This document shows positions 32,436-44,600 of a DNA stretch of 64,000 bases, piece by piece. Source of the DNA: Microbacterium hibisci (GTDB lineage: Bacteria; Actinomycetota; Actinomycetes; Actinomycetales; Microbacteriaceae). A program made the position numbers and the translations under genes. A model generated the notes under the pieces. It had not been told where the DNA came from and made no database searches. It saw nothing but the letters and a program-made list of their open reading frames with translations. Every line of letters begins with the position of its first letter. Positions within the stretch are counted from its first letter, which is position 1. The DNA is taken from contig NZ_JADIJC010000004.1 of assembly GCF_015278255.1 (NCBI RefSeq), positions 248,001 through 312,000 of the forward strand. The letters are read 5' to 3'.

Positions 32436-33187
32436 GGCCGGTCCCCTCTCGTCGGCGCGGTGAGCCGGCGCAGCCGAAGTCGCCCACCCCAACCGGTCGT
32501 TGAGCGAGCGAGGAACGAGCGAGACGAAACGCGGCGTTCGTGCGACACGGTCTGAGGCGTTTCGTCTCGCTTCGCTCGCTCAACGGCCGGAGTAAGAGGT
32601 GCGCTCACCGCCACCGGGGCCGAGGCCTGGCCCGCGATCACGAGCACCGCGAGACCGCGCGCGGCGAGGTGCTCGGCAACCGCCCACCAGGCAGCGGGCT
32701 CGCCGCCGTGGCGGTCGGGCGACACGAGCACGAGGCCCTCCACCCCGCGGCGCAGCACCGCGAGCTCGCACAGGGCGCGCACGCGGTCGGCGGGGTCGAC
32801 ATTCGAGACGGGGAGGCCGGCGACGCCGTCGAGTCCGTGCTCGGAGAGCCAGCGTCGCACCGCGAGCGGGTCGGACCGGCGGCCCGCGAACATCAGCTCC
32901 TCGGCGGCCACTCCGGCAAGGGTGACGTTCGGCTCGGGCTCGGACACATCGGGGGCGTCCACGAGCGCGACCCGGCGACGCAGGCGGGCGCTGTCGCGGC
33001 GGCCGTCGAGCGTGACCCGGCCGGTGTCGGGTCGCATCCGCCCCGAGGCGAGCAGGCCGAGCACCGTCGGTCGCTGGGCGGTCTCGGCGACCGCGAGCGT
33101 GACGCGTCCGCTCTCGAACGCGGTCGAGGTGAGGGGCAGGGCGTGCTCGCGGCGGCCCTTGCCGACCGCGTCGAGCTCCACCCTCAC
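32432..33187 (-). CDS. Degenerate ABC-type ATPase-like protein
   Basis: A 251-residue protein whose order of segments follows an ABC ATPase (VLGLLASGRMRPDTGRVTLDG, RRRVALVDAP, LCELAVLRRGVEGLVLVSPD), but the key motifs are eroded. No GxxGxGKS Walker A is present (AETAQRPTV instead), the LSGGQ signature is replaced by VDPADR, and the Walker B Glu is absent. It probably cannot hydrolyse ATP. The GTG overlaps the TetR stop and its stop overlaps the yhgE ATG. Residues about 200-231 are encoded by a dispersed inverted repeat (32495-32588), making the C-terminus unusual. Confidence 0.75.
   Translation of the reverse strand: MRVELDAVGKGRREHALPLTSTAFESGRVTLAVAETAQRPTVLGLLASGRMRPDTGRVTLDGRRDSARLRRRVALVDAPDVSEPEPNVTLAGVAAEELMFAGRRSDPLAVRRWLSEHGLDGVAGLPVSNVDPADRVRALCELAVLRRGVEGLVLVSPDRHGGEPAAWWAVAEHLAARGLAVLVIAGQASAPVAVSAPLTPAVERAKRDETPQTVSHERRVSSRSFLARSTTGWGGRLRLRRLTAPTRGDRP
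32495..32588. repeat. Dispersed inverted repeat, copy 1, inside coding sequence
   Basis: Arms at 32495-32532 and 32556-32588 contain GTTGAGCGAGCG and its complement around GAGACGAAACGC, separated by 23 bases. A third related arm lies at 33970-34007. It looks like a REP-type palindromic element. It is read through as part of the ABC-like protein. Confidence 0.75.
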
Positions 33188-33885
33188 GAGCGGGCGGCTT
33201 CGGCCCGGGCGGCGTCGTCGGCGTCGTTGTCGGCGGTGGTGTCGTCGTCGGTACCGTCGGCCGGCGGGGCCAGGATCTCGGGGTGCTCGGCGAGCACCTC
33301 CGCCGCTTCTCGCCAGGAGAGACCCGCGATGCTGAGCACCGACCGCACCGCGAGCGAGCGGGCCGCGGGCGACGACGCGTCGATGCGCGTGATCACGGTG
33401 CGCGCCGTCTCTTCGACGAGGCGCGCGAGGGTGGGAGCGGCGACATCGGTGCGCAGCAGGTCGGCGTCCTGGCCCTCGCGGACGATGCGCACGACGGTGC
33501 GGCGGAGGGGCGCGAGAGCGGTGGCCGTCTCGTCGAGGTGCGCCTCGTCGAGGGCGATGGCGGCGAGCACCTGGACGTGGACCGCCTCGTTCCACAGCGT
33601 CGCGGCGAGGCGTGCGAGCGCCACGCGGGCGTCGGCGTCGTCGATCGCGGCGGCCACCGCGTTGAACCGCTCGGCGCCCTTGGCGACGAGTTCGCGGACG
33701 AGTGCGTCGCGGTCGTCGAAGTGGCCGTACAGCGCGCGGCGGGAGAGCCCCGCCTGCCGCGCGATCGCGTCCACGGAGGCGCGCGGGTCGTGCGCCAGCG
33801 CCACGTACGCGGCGGCGAGGATGCCGGCGCGGTTCTCGAGGGCGTCGCGGCGCGGACGGCGTGCCGCGTCAGTCGAGGAGGTCAT
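33184..33885 (-). CDS. TetR-family transcriptional regulator
   Basis: A 233-residue regulator. The N-terminal helix-turn-helix is DAIARQAGLSRRALYGHFDDRDALV at about residues 39-63, the effector domain is helical, and the tail is very acidic and alanine-rich (DGTDDDTTADNDADDAA). It heads a coupled operon with the ABC-like and YhgE genes. A perfect palindrome lies 15 bases upstream of its ATG (33900-33925), strongly suggesting autoregulation. Confidence 0.9.
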   Translation of the reverse strand: MTSSTDAARRPRRDALENRAGILAAAYVALAHDPRASVDAIARQAGLSRRALYGHFDDRDALVRELVAKGAERFNAVAAAIDDADARVALARLAATLWNEAVHVQVLAAIALDEAHLDETATALAPLRRTVVRIVREGQDADLLRTDVAAPTLARLVEETARTVITRIDASSPAARSLAVRSVLSIAGLSWREAAEVLAEHPEILAPPADGTDDDTTADNDADDAARAEAARS

Positions 33886-33899
33886 GCCTCCAGGCTAGG

Positions 33900-33925
33900 T
33901 AACTTGCACAAGTGTGTGCAAGTTA
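33900..33925. promoter_or_regulatory. Perfect palindromic TetR operator
   Basis: TAACTTGCACA-AGTG-TGTGCAAGTTA has 11-bp perfect arms around four bases, directly upstream of the TetR gene. On the minus strand TTGCAC within it can serve as -35 for a promoter ending near 33890, so repressor binding would block polymerase. Confidence 0.8.
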
Positions 33926-33969
33926 GTGCGCTGGCTCACAGCAGAGGCTCAGGTCTGCGGCGGGGTGGT

Positions 33970-34007
33970 GCGTTTCGTCTCGCTCGTTCCTCGCTCGCTC
34001 AACGGCC
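33970..34007. repeat. Dispersed repeat, copy 2 (single arm)
   Basis: This 38-base segment is the reverse complement of the arm at 32495-32532 with one difference. It sits between the TetR operator and the end of argG. Together with copy 1 it brackets the TetR and ABC-like genes. Confidence 0.75.
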
Positions 34008-34019
34008 GGTGAACCTGAC

Positions 34020-35594
<1,575 letters not shown>

Positions 35595-35649
35595 CTAGGC
35601 TGGCCGATACGTGTGCTCGGGGTTTTAGGCGGTTTTCGGGGGTCAGGTC

Positions 35650-38600
35650 ATGAAGCAGCGGCGTCGAAGTCTTCTCGCGGGTCTCACGGTGATCGTCTTG
35701 GCGGCCGCGTCCGTCTTCCTCGGCGTCGCCTCGCCCGCGTTCGCCGTGGCGGCATTCTCGATCCAGAAGACGGCGGTCGAGGAGGGGCCGTTCGGTCCCG
35801 GCGACGCGGTGACGTATCAGATCACGCTGAACTGCTCGTCGACGAACGATCCCGGGTGCTTCAACACCCTCATCAGCGACACCCTCCCCGAGCCGCTGAT
35901 CTTCAACCCCGACGACCCGGAGCCGGTGTCGGTGCAGATCAATCCGCCCGGCGGTCAGCCCGCCGGCGTGTACGACCTGCAGGTCGACACCGCCGGCAAC
36001 GCCTTCACGGTCGCCCCCGGACTCGATCTCACGGTCGACCCGGTGCTGTGGCCCGCCGGGTACAGCATGACCATCACGGTGAGCGCGATCGTCGATCCCG
36101 CCGTCGACGGAACGTGGGACGGCGCCACCGTCAGGAACACGGCGACGGCGACCGGCGACAACGCCCCCGCCGCGTCCGCCAACGCCGACGTCGTGCTCGC
36201 GGTCGACACCACTCTGCTGGCCGATATCGACAAGACCGTGACGCCCACCAGCGCGGTGCCCGCTGTGCCGGGCCAGCCCGTCGACTGGACCGTCGTCCCT
36301 GTCAACGCCTCGAACCAGAACGTCGACACCATCGTCGTGCAGGACCCGGTGACCCCGCCGTCGGAGTTCGGCGGATACCTCGACGTGACCGGCTACGACG
36401 TCGTCGCACCTGATGGGACGACCGCGACGACCACCGAGTACTACGTCGACGGAGGGTGGACGACCACCGAGCCGGATCCGATCAGCTCGGCCGGCGGCAT
36501 CCGCGTCACGTTCACCGGCACGTTCGCCCCCGGCGCCTCCGGCGAGATCGTCGTGCACACCGTGACGAACGAGGCCGTCTCCGGCATCCCCGACGGCGCC
36601 GATGTCACGGTCACCAACGACGCCTCGTCCACGGTCTCGAAGGCCGGGGTCGTCAGCCCGCCGGTGACCGACGACGCGAGCGTGACGATCGCCCAGCGCG
36701 CACCGGACGTCACGATCGACAAGTCGTTCGCCGACAACACGCTCGTGAGCGGCCAGAGCACGACCGCGAGCATCACCGCGACGATCGGCGAGCAGAACGT
36801 GCAGACGCTGACGGTCACCGAACCCTCCGCCGGCAGCCCGACGTTCACCGAGCAGGGGCTCAGCTTCGACGGGTTCGGCTCCGGGATCGAGTGGCCGATC
36901 GCCGCGACCGCCGCCGAGATCACCTACACCTACAGCGACTGCGCCGAGAGCACCGCGTCCACCACGACCGAGGACACGCTCCCGTCGCCGACCGACGGCT
37001 GCACCGTCGAGGGCTTCACCGTGGTGTACTCCGCGGCGGGCGACGACATCGTGTCGGGCGCGTACGCGACCATCCCCATGGACGTCACCGCGCTGCCGAC
37101 GGCCGAGTCGGTGGCGAGCACCAACGTCGTCGACACCGTCGTCGAGAACACGCTGGGCCAGACCGGCACCGACGACGCCGAGGCGCCTTTCACCATCGAT
37201 TCGGTGACGCTCGACACCTCGGTCACGAAGTCGATCACCCCCGGCACCATCTGGGGTGTGCCGGGCACGAGTGCCGACATCACGCTCACCGGCAACGTGA
37301 CGCCGGAGTCGAACGCGGGCTCGGAGCGGCTCGTGATCTCCGATCCGCAGTTCCCGGGCGTCGAGACGGAGTTCTGGGACAACTTCACCGCGACCGAGAT
37401 CGACAACACCGACATCCCCTCGTGCACGACCCTCACCGTCCGTTACTGGGACAAGCCCGACGGGCCCTGGACGGACTTCCCGGGCGCAACCGAGGTCCCC
37501 GGCCCCGAGGTGCTGTGGTCGTACCAGATCCCCGCCGACCTGCAGGACGACATCGGCGGCATCCAGTTCGAGTACCTCCCGAGGGACGCCGACGGATGCC
37601 CCGACCTCCTGCAGCCCGGATTCACCGTGGTGACCCACATCGACGTCGCGGTCACCCAGCCGCAGGACGAGCCGGTCACGTTCACCAACACCGCGGAGTC
37701 GCTCGTGGACAACCCCGCCGCGGGCGGGGAGCACACCGACAACGCCTCGGACGACATCGACCTCCTGCCGATCGACGGCGGTCCTGGCCCCGACTTCCTC
37801 GACAAGGAGTGGACCCCCGACGACGACGTGCCGGCGCTCTCGGCCGAGACGCGGACGGCACGCCTGCTGTGGTCGACCGACGGCCTCAACATCTCGGAGA
37901 TGACGCTCACCGACATCTCCGAGACAGAGGACCCGGCCGACACGGTCGCGTCGGTGTACGACGCCTTCGACCTCGTGCGCATCGACCCCATCACCCCGAC
38001 CACGGATCCGCTCATCGTGACTGCCGTCGTCACGGAGGTGTCGCTCTACCTCGACGGCACCGGGTGGACCGACATCACCGCTCAAGCGTGCGCCGCCGGC
38101 TGTGATGGCGAGTTCGGCGGGTACGAGCTCTCCGACGCGCAGAGCGCTGACGCGCTCGCGGTCCGCGTCGTGCTCACCGAGAAGACGGCAGGTGCCGGCA
38201 TAGGCACCTCCTACGATCGCCGGCCGTTCGATCTGGACTTCCGCGTGCGCGACACGCTGCGCAGCGATCCCTCGCAGGCGGTGCTCGGCGACCTGCACAG
38301 CTACACCTACAACACGGGCGAGGCCGGCCTGGTGAACAACACCGCCAGTGCGCACGGTGTCAACACGGCGACGGGCGTGGACAGCACCGACGTCGACGCC
38401 GACACGATCCTGATCGTCGACCAGCCGATCAACGCGACGCTCACGAAGGAGTTCGACCAGAGCGCGCTGGGGCTCCCCTCCGCCGCGACAGGCGTCGCCC
38501 CCGAGGACTACCCCCTCATCAGCGGCACCCTCGTCGCGACGAACACCTCCGAGGCGCGGGTGACGGGCATGGTCATCACGGATCCCGCCGCCACCCAAGC

Positions 38601-41600
38601 CGACCCGACGGCGTTCGAGACGCTCAACCTCTACGACATCGATGCGATCGTGCGGCCACAGGGCATCAGCGAGTCCGAGACGACCGTCACGCTCACCATC
38701 AACGGCACTCCCACGGACTTCGGCTACGCCGACGCGCTCGCGCTCGACGCGGCGGCCCTGGCGGACGTCACCGCCATCTCGGTCGCCTTCCGCGACGACG
38801 CGGGTGGTGCCGTCATCCCCTCCGGCGGCACGGGCACAGTGACGCTCACGTGGCAGCTGCGCGATGTGCTCCGATCCGACCCGAGCACACCGGTCACGGT
38901 GACCGCGCCGGGGGAGCCGATCGAGAACGACGCGCACGTGCAGCTCGAGAGCCCCGTCCTCGAGGACTGCGCCGACAACCAGTGCGGCACCGGCGCCGCC
39001 GATGCGAACGACGAGTTCGCGATCGTCGCCGCGAGCTACTCGATCACGACGACGAAGTCGATCACCCCCGAGTCGGTCTACGAGGACCAGTCGAACAGCT
39101 ACGTCACGCAGCTCGGCGGTCGCCCCAACGGCACGGCGCGCGCCACGTTCTTCAGCCTCACCGACACGACGCCCACGTTCTGGAACACCATGGACTTCGT
39201 CGGCGCCCAGATCAACGTGCCGGCACCCGTGAACCAGCTGGCGATGGACGTGCTCGTCGACGACGACGCGGCGAGCGACATCGAGTACTCCCTCAGCGGT
39301 GGCGAGCTCGTCGCGACCTGCAACGGCGAGCCGCTCGTCGACGCTTCGCCGTGCTGGGTCGCGGGTGAGTGGACCGACGGCACCCCCGGCAGCATCCTCG
39401 TGCTGGACCTTCCGGCGGGCGTCGCCGATCCGACCACTGTCGTGGGTGTGCGCTTCCGCGCGCAGCAGGTGGATGCCGGCGGCGACGTGGTGCAGTGGGA
39501 GCGCCCGTACAACCCGCAGCTGACGTTCTCGATGACCACCGAGCGCCGCGACACCCTGCGCAGCGACCCGGCGGTGCTGGTGTCGACCACGCGACCCGAC
39601 CTGCAGCCCAACCCGGGCGAGGAGGCGCTCGGCGTCATCAGCGATGACGTGCAGTCGTACAGCACCGCGCAGTTCGGCCCGGTGCAGACGTTCACCCAGA
39701 CCGGCGAGGCCGCCGACTCGACCGTCGTCCTCCACCGGCCCAACGAGGTGCGCGTGACGAAGACGCGTGGCTCGTCCACGCTGATCAGCGCCGCGGGACT
39801 CATCCCGTACGTCATCACCGTCACCAACACGGGTGAGTGGGACATGACCGGCCTCCACGTGGTCGATCAGGTGGAGACGGATGCCGAAGGCTCCCTGCTC
39901 GTCGAGCCGGCGACGCCCGCGTATTCGTTCACTCTGAGCGGCCCCGGCGCCCCGAGCGGCGATCCGGGATTCACCGCATCCCTCGACGAGACCACCGGCG
40001 TGCTGTCGATCGACGGACCTGCCGACTTCGTCTTCAACGCCGGCTGGACCCTCACCGTTCGCGCCCCGCTGCGGTTCCGCGACGACGTGACCCCCGACAC
40101 CACGGTCGGCAACGAGGTGACCGTCACGTCTGACCGCCTCTTCGAGACCTGCGAGGGGACGACCGTCGTCAACGGCAGCGACCTCGCGCCGAAACCGGTC
40201 GAGAACACCCCGCCCGGCGTGCCCGAATGCTCGGCCGACACCGAGATCACGCCGCTTGCGGCCGCGACCATCGCCACGAAGAAGTATGTGAAGGGCGACC
40301 TTGCCGGCGATCCCGCCGTTCCGGGCGACGACGACCTCGGTGTGCTGAATGTGACCGGCGGCGACGCCTCGGTGTGCGACCCCGCCACACCCGGCGTGAC
40401 GAGCGACGGGTTCTACTCCCACCCGTGCGCGCCGATCACGCGACCGGGCGGCCTCGAGACCTGGCGGCTGGACTTCACCAACACGGGCAACACCAGCGCC
40501 CGGGTCATCGCCGCGCTCGACACGCTCCCCGACGTCGGCGACCAGGGCGTCATCGTCCCGGGCGATCGCGATTCTGAGTTCCACGTGACGCTCGCGGGGG
40601 ACATCTTCGCGAACTTCGGGCAGCTGAGAGACAGCATCAACGCGATGGGCTCCGTGTACGGCTCGCCGGTCGCCCTCAGCCAAAGCTGCAACAGCAACGC
40701 GATCAAGGTGTTCACCGAGGGCGCGACCCCCGATCCCGCCTGCGACTTCGACTGGATCCCGGTCAGCAGCGCGACGCCGCCGGCGACCGTCGCGACGATC
40801 CGCAGCCTCCTGCTCGTGCTCCAGTACCAGAACCCCGGGCAGGTTTCGCCGGCACCCGGGCTCCAGCCCGGCGAGACGCTGCGGCTCACCTACGACACGC
40901 AGACGCCGTATGTGCTGCCGGCCAACTCGGCGGTGCCCGACGGCCTGCCGGTCGCGTACAACTCGTTCGCGACGGCATCCCGCTCCAACGCCACCGTGAC
41001 GCAGCCCGAGCGCCCGTCGCTGGTGGTCGAGCCGCAGAAGGTGGGTGTGGCCGCGGCCACCGGGCAGCTGCTGCTGTCGAAGGAGGTCACAGCGCCCGAG
41101 TTCGCGACCGACATCGACCTTCCCGACAGCTATCCGCTCCTGGTGACGTGCGAGTCCGGCGGCCAGCCGGTGACGCTCCTCGACTCCGAAGGCAACGATG
41201 CCAGCAGGCCGTCGGTCGCCGCCGACGGCACCGTGCTCGCCTACAACAGCGTCACCGGCCCGGTGAATCTGCCGCTGTTCTCGACCTGCACGGTCGCGGA
41301 GGATCCGCTCATCCCGGGGGTCACCGTGACGGTCGACCCGGAGGACGGGGTGATCGCCGACCGCGACTGGAGCGAGCAGCCGGCGGTCTGGAACCCCTAC
41401 AGCGGAGACCCCGGGCAGTCCTCGATCCAGATCTCGAACGCGTTCGCCGCGGGCGGCTTCACCGTGGAGAAGGACGTCGACAACGGCGGCGCCGTGAACC
41501 AGGACGGTGCCCCGATCGTCTACGAACGCACCTACTCCTTCCAGGCCAGCTGCACCTACCTCGATCAGGAGGCGATCCCCGAGGTCGACCTCGAGTTCAC

Positions 41601-44600
41601 CCTGACGGACGGGGAGTCGAAGACCTTCTCCGACCTTCCGGCGGGCGCCGAGTGCACCGTGACGGAGACGGATGCCGCGGGCGCCGCCTCGACGGTGATC
41701 ACGATCTCCGAGAACGGCGGCGATGCGCAGACGGTGGACGAGGCATCCTTCACGATCCTCCCGTACGCGGACGAATCGACGACCGCCCTCACGGCCGTCG
41801 GATTCGAGAACATCTACACGGTCGGTTCGGTCGCCGTCGTCAAGACCGTCAGCGGACCCGGCGGCGAGGCGTGGGGCGACGGCCCCTTCACCGCGTCGAT
41901 GACGTGCACCCTCGACGGCGTCGACCCGAACCCCGTCTACGAGGGGTCATCCGAATTCGGCCCCGGCGAGCCGTGGGTCGTCGACGGCCTGCCGACCGGC
42001 GCCGAGTGCGTCGTGACCGAGACCGACAACGGCGGCGCGAACGAGTCGACGGCCAGCGTCACGGTCGTGGTGGGCGACGACACCGAGGAGCCGGTCGAGG
42101 CCGACATCACCAACGTCTTCACGGTCGGCTCGCTCCAGGTCCAGAAAGAGCTCGAGGGAGCACCCGCGAACGCGCTGGAGCCCGCCACGACCGACGTGTA
42201 CACGGTGAGTCTCGCCTGCACGCGCGTCGTGAACGACGAAACCGTCGACGTCGTGATCCCCGGCGGCCCGACGCGCACCATCACCGGTGCGGGAACGGCG
42301 GTCTACGAGGGTCTCCCGACCGGAGCCGAGTGCACCGTCACCGAGACCGACGAAGGCTTCGCCACGGGGCACACCATCAGTCCCGATCAGCCCGTGGTGG
42401 TCGGCGCCGGCGAGACGCCGGTGGTCGTGACCGTCACGAACGCGTTCGACAACGGGTCGGTGTCGGTGGCGAAGACGGTGGACGCGCCGGAGGGCTTCCC
42501 GGTGCCGGACGAGTTCACCGCCACCGTGTCGTGCACGTGGCAGGGCGCCGAGGTGCCGCTCGCGGACGACGGTGTGGTCACGATCGTGCCCGGTGAGGAC
42601 CCCGTGGTGATCCCCGACGTGCCGGTGGGCTCGATCTGCACCGTCGCCGAGGACGACTTCGGTCAGACCGGCGTGAACGTCGCGCCGGAGTCGATCACCG
42701 TCACGGAGGCCGACCAGACGTTCGCGTTCGACATCGAGAACACGTACGAGTGGGCGTCGCTCGAGGTCGGCAAGCTCGTGGAGTCGCTCGCACCGGAGGT
42801 GCCCACCGGCTTCGAGTTCACGGTCGTGTGCACCTTCCAGGGCGAGACCGTCGTCGACGAGACGTTCACCCTGAACGCGAACGAGACCGAGACGATCACC
42901 GAGATCCCGGCGCGATCCGAGTGCACGGTCACCGAGACCGACGACCGTGGCGCGGACGGCACGGTCACCGCGGCCGAAGTGCCCGGTGCCGAGGGCGAGC
43001 TCGCGCCGCAGATCGACCAGGAGACGCGCACCGTCGTGATCCCCGAGCTGCAGCCCGACAGCACCGCCGTGATGAACACCGTGACGTACACGAACCTGTA
43101 CGACGCGACCGCGCTCGTGCTCGTGAAGGAGTTCGAGGGCGCGGGAGCCGACCAGTTCGGCCTCGACCAGACGTTCACCTTCACGGTGGTCTGCACGTTC
43201 GGCGGTCAGACGCTCATCGACGCCCAGGTCGAGCTGAACGCCGAGAACGGGTGGAGCACCGCGATCCACGAAGTGATCGCGGGCTCGGAATGCACGGCGA
43301 CGGAGGACGACCTCAACGGTGCCGACGCGGTCGTGATCGAGCCGAACGACGGTGAGAACACCTCCGTCGGCACGCTCATCGTCCCGGCAGGCGGCGGGCT
43401 CGTCACGGCGACGGCGACGAACTGGTACCTGACCGGCTCGCTCGAGGTGACCAAGACGCTCGCCGGCGATGGGGCCGAGAAGTTCGGCACCGCGGCGTAC
43501 GAATTGCGCCTGACCTGCCTGCGCGACGGCACGATCGTCGACATCCCCGACGGGGGCGTCCGCATCGTGTCGGCCGAGTCGCCGACGGGCCTCTGGGAGA
43601 ACCTGCCGACCGGCGCCGAGTGCCGGCTCACCGAGGTCGACGCCGGCGGCGCGAACTCCACCGAGATCCTCGACGCCGAGGGCAACGTCGTGGCCGGTGA
43701 CGGCGAGGGCTACACGTTCACCGTCGAGACCGATCCGACGATCCTGAGCGTCGACGACCAGCCGCAGCCGAGCCTGCAGGTGCGCAACACCTTCAACCTC
43801 GCGCAGGTCTCGGTCACGAAGGCGGTCGACGACGGCGGCGCGGTGGGCCAGGACGGCGAACCCATCGCCTACGGCCCGTTCGAGGTGACCCTGGCGTGCC
43901 TGTGGGACCAGCAGCAGGTCACGGCCGCCGAGCCGATGACACAGTCGATCGCCGACGGCGAGACGGTCACCTGGACGGAGCTCCCCGAGGGAGCCGAGTG
44001 CACGGTCACCGAGACCGACGCCGCGGGCGCCGAGTCGACGACGTTCGTGGTGACCGAGGGCGGCGAGACGGGAGAGCCGGCGATCGGCACCATCGTCGCG
44101 CTGGCGCCGCTTCCGAACACGGATGCCGAAGACCAGACGTCGGTGGCGTTCACGAATGCCTTCGGCGTGACCGACCTCAGCATCGCGAAGGTGGTCGACG
44201 GCACGGGGGCGGCGACCGTCACGCGCACGTTCCCGGTCGACGTCATGTGCGTGCTCATCGATGCCTCCCACCCCGCTCCGGGACTCGTCGTGCGTGACGG
44301 ATCGTACGAGATCGGGGGTCCGGACCGCCTCACGGCCGAGCTCGACGACCTGCCTGCCGGGAGCGAGTGCACCGTCACCGAGACCGACGCCGGTGACGCC
44401 GCCCAGACGACCATGACGGTGGACGGTGAGGAGCGGCCCGGTGCGTCCGGCGTCGTCACGCTCACCTCCGGTGTGGTCGGGATCGTGTTCACGAACACCT
44501 TCATCGCTCCGCTGCCGGCGACCGGCGTCGAGGGACGGACCACGGTCGCAGCGCTGGCCGCCGGGCTCGCGGTCGTGGCCGCCGGCATCGTGCTGGTGGT

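Noticed and set aside
32432..33595. Longer 387-codon version of the ABC-like protein
   Set aside because: The extension upstream of 33187 is antisense-like Arg/Pro-rich sequence overlapping the TetR gene in another frame; the GTGA overlap start is far more likely.
41947..44271. A 774-codon minus-strand frame opposite the module repeats
   Set aside because: Repeats in it simply mirror the sense-strand modules; composition is not protein-like.
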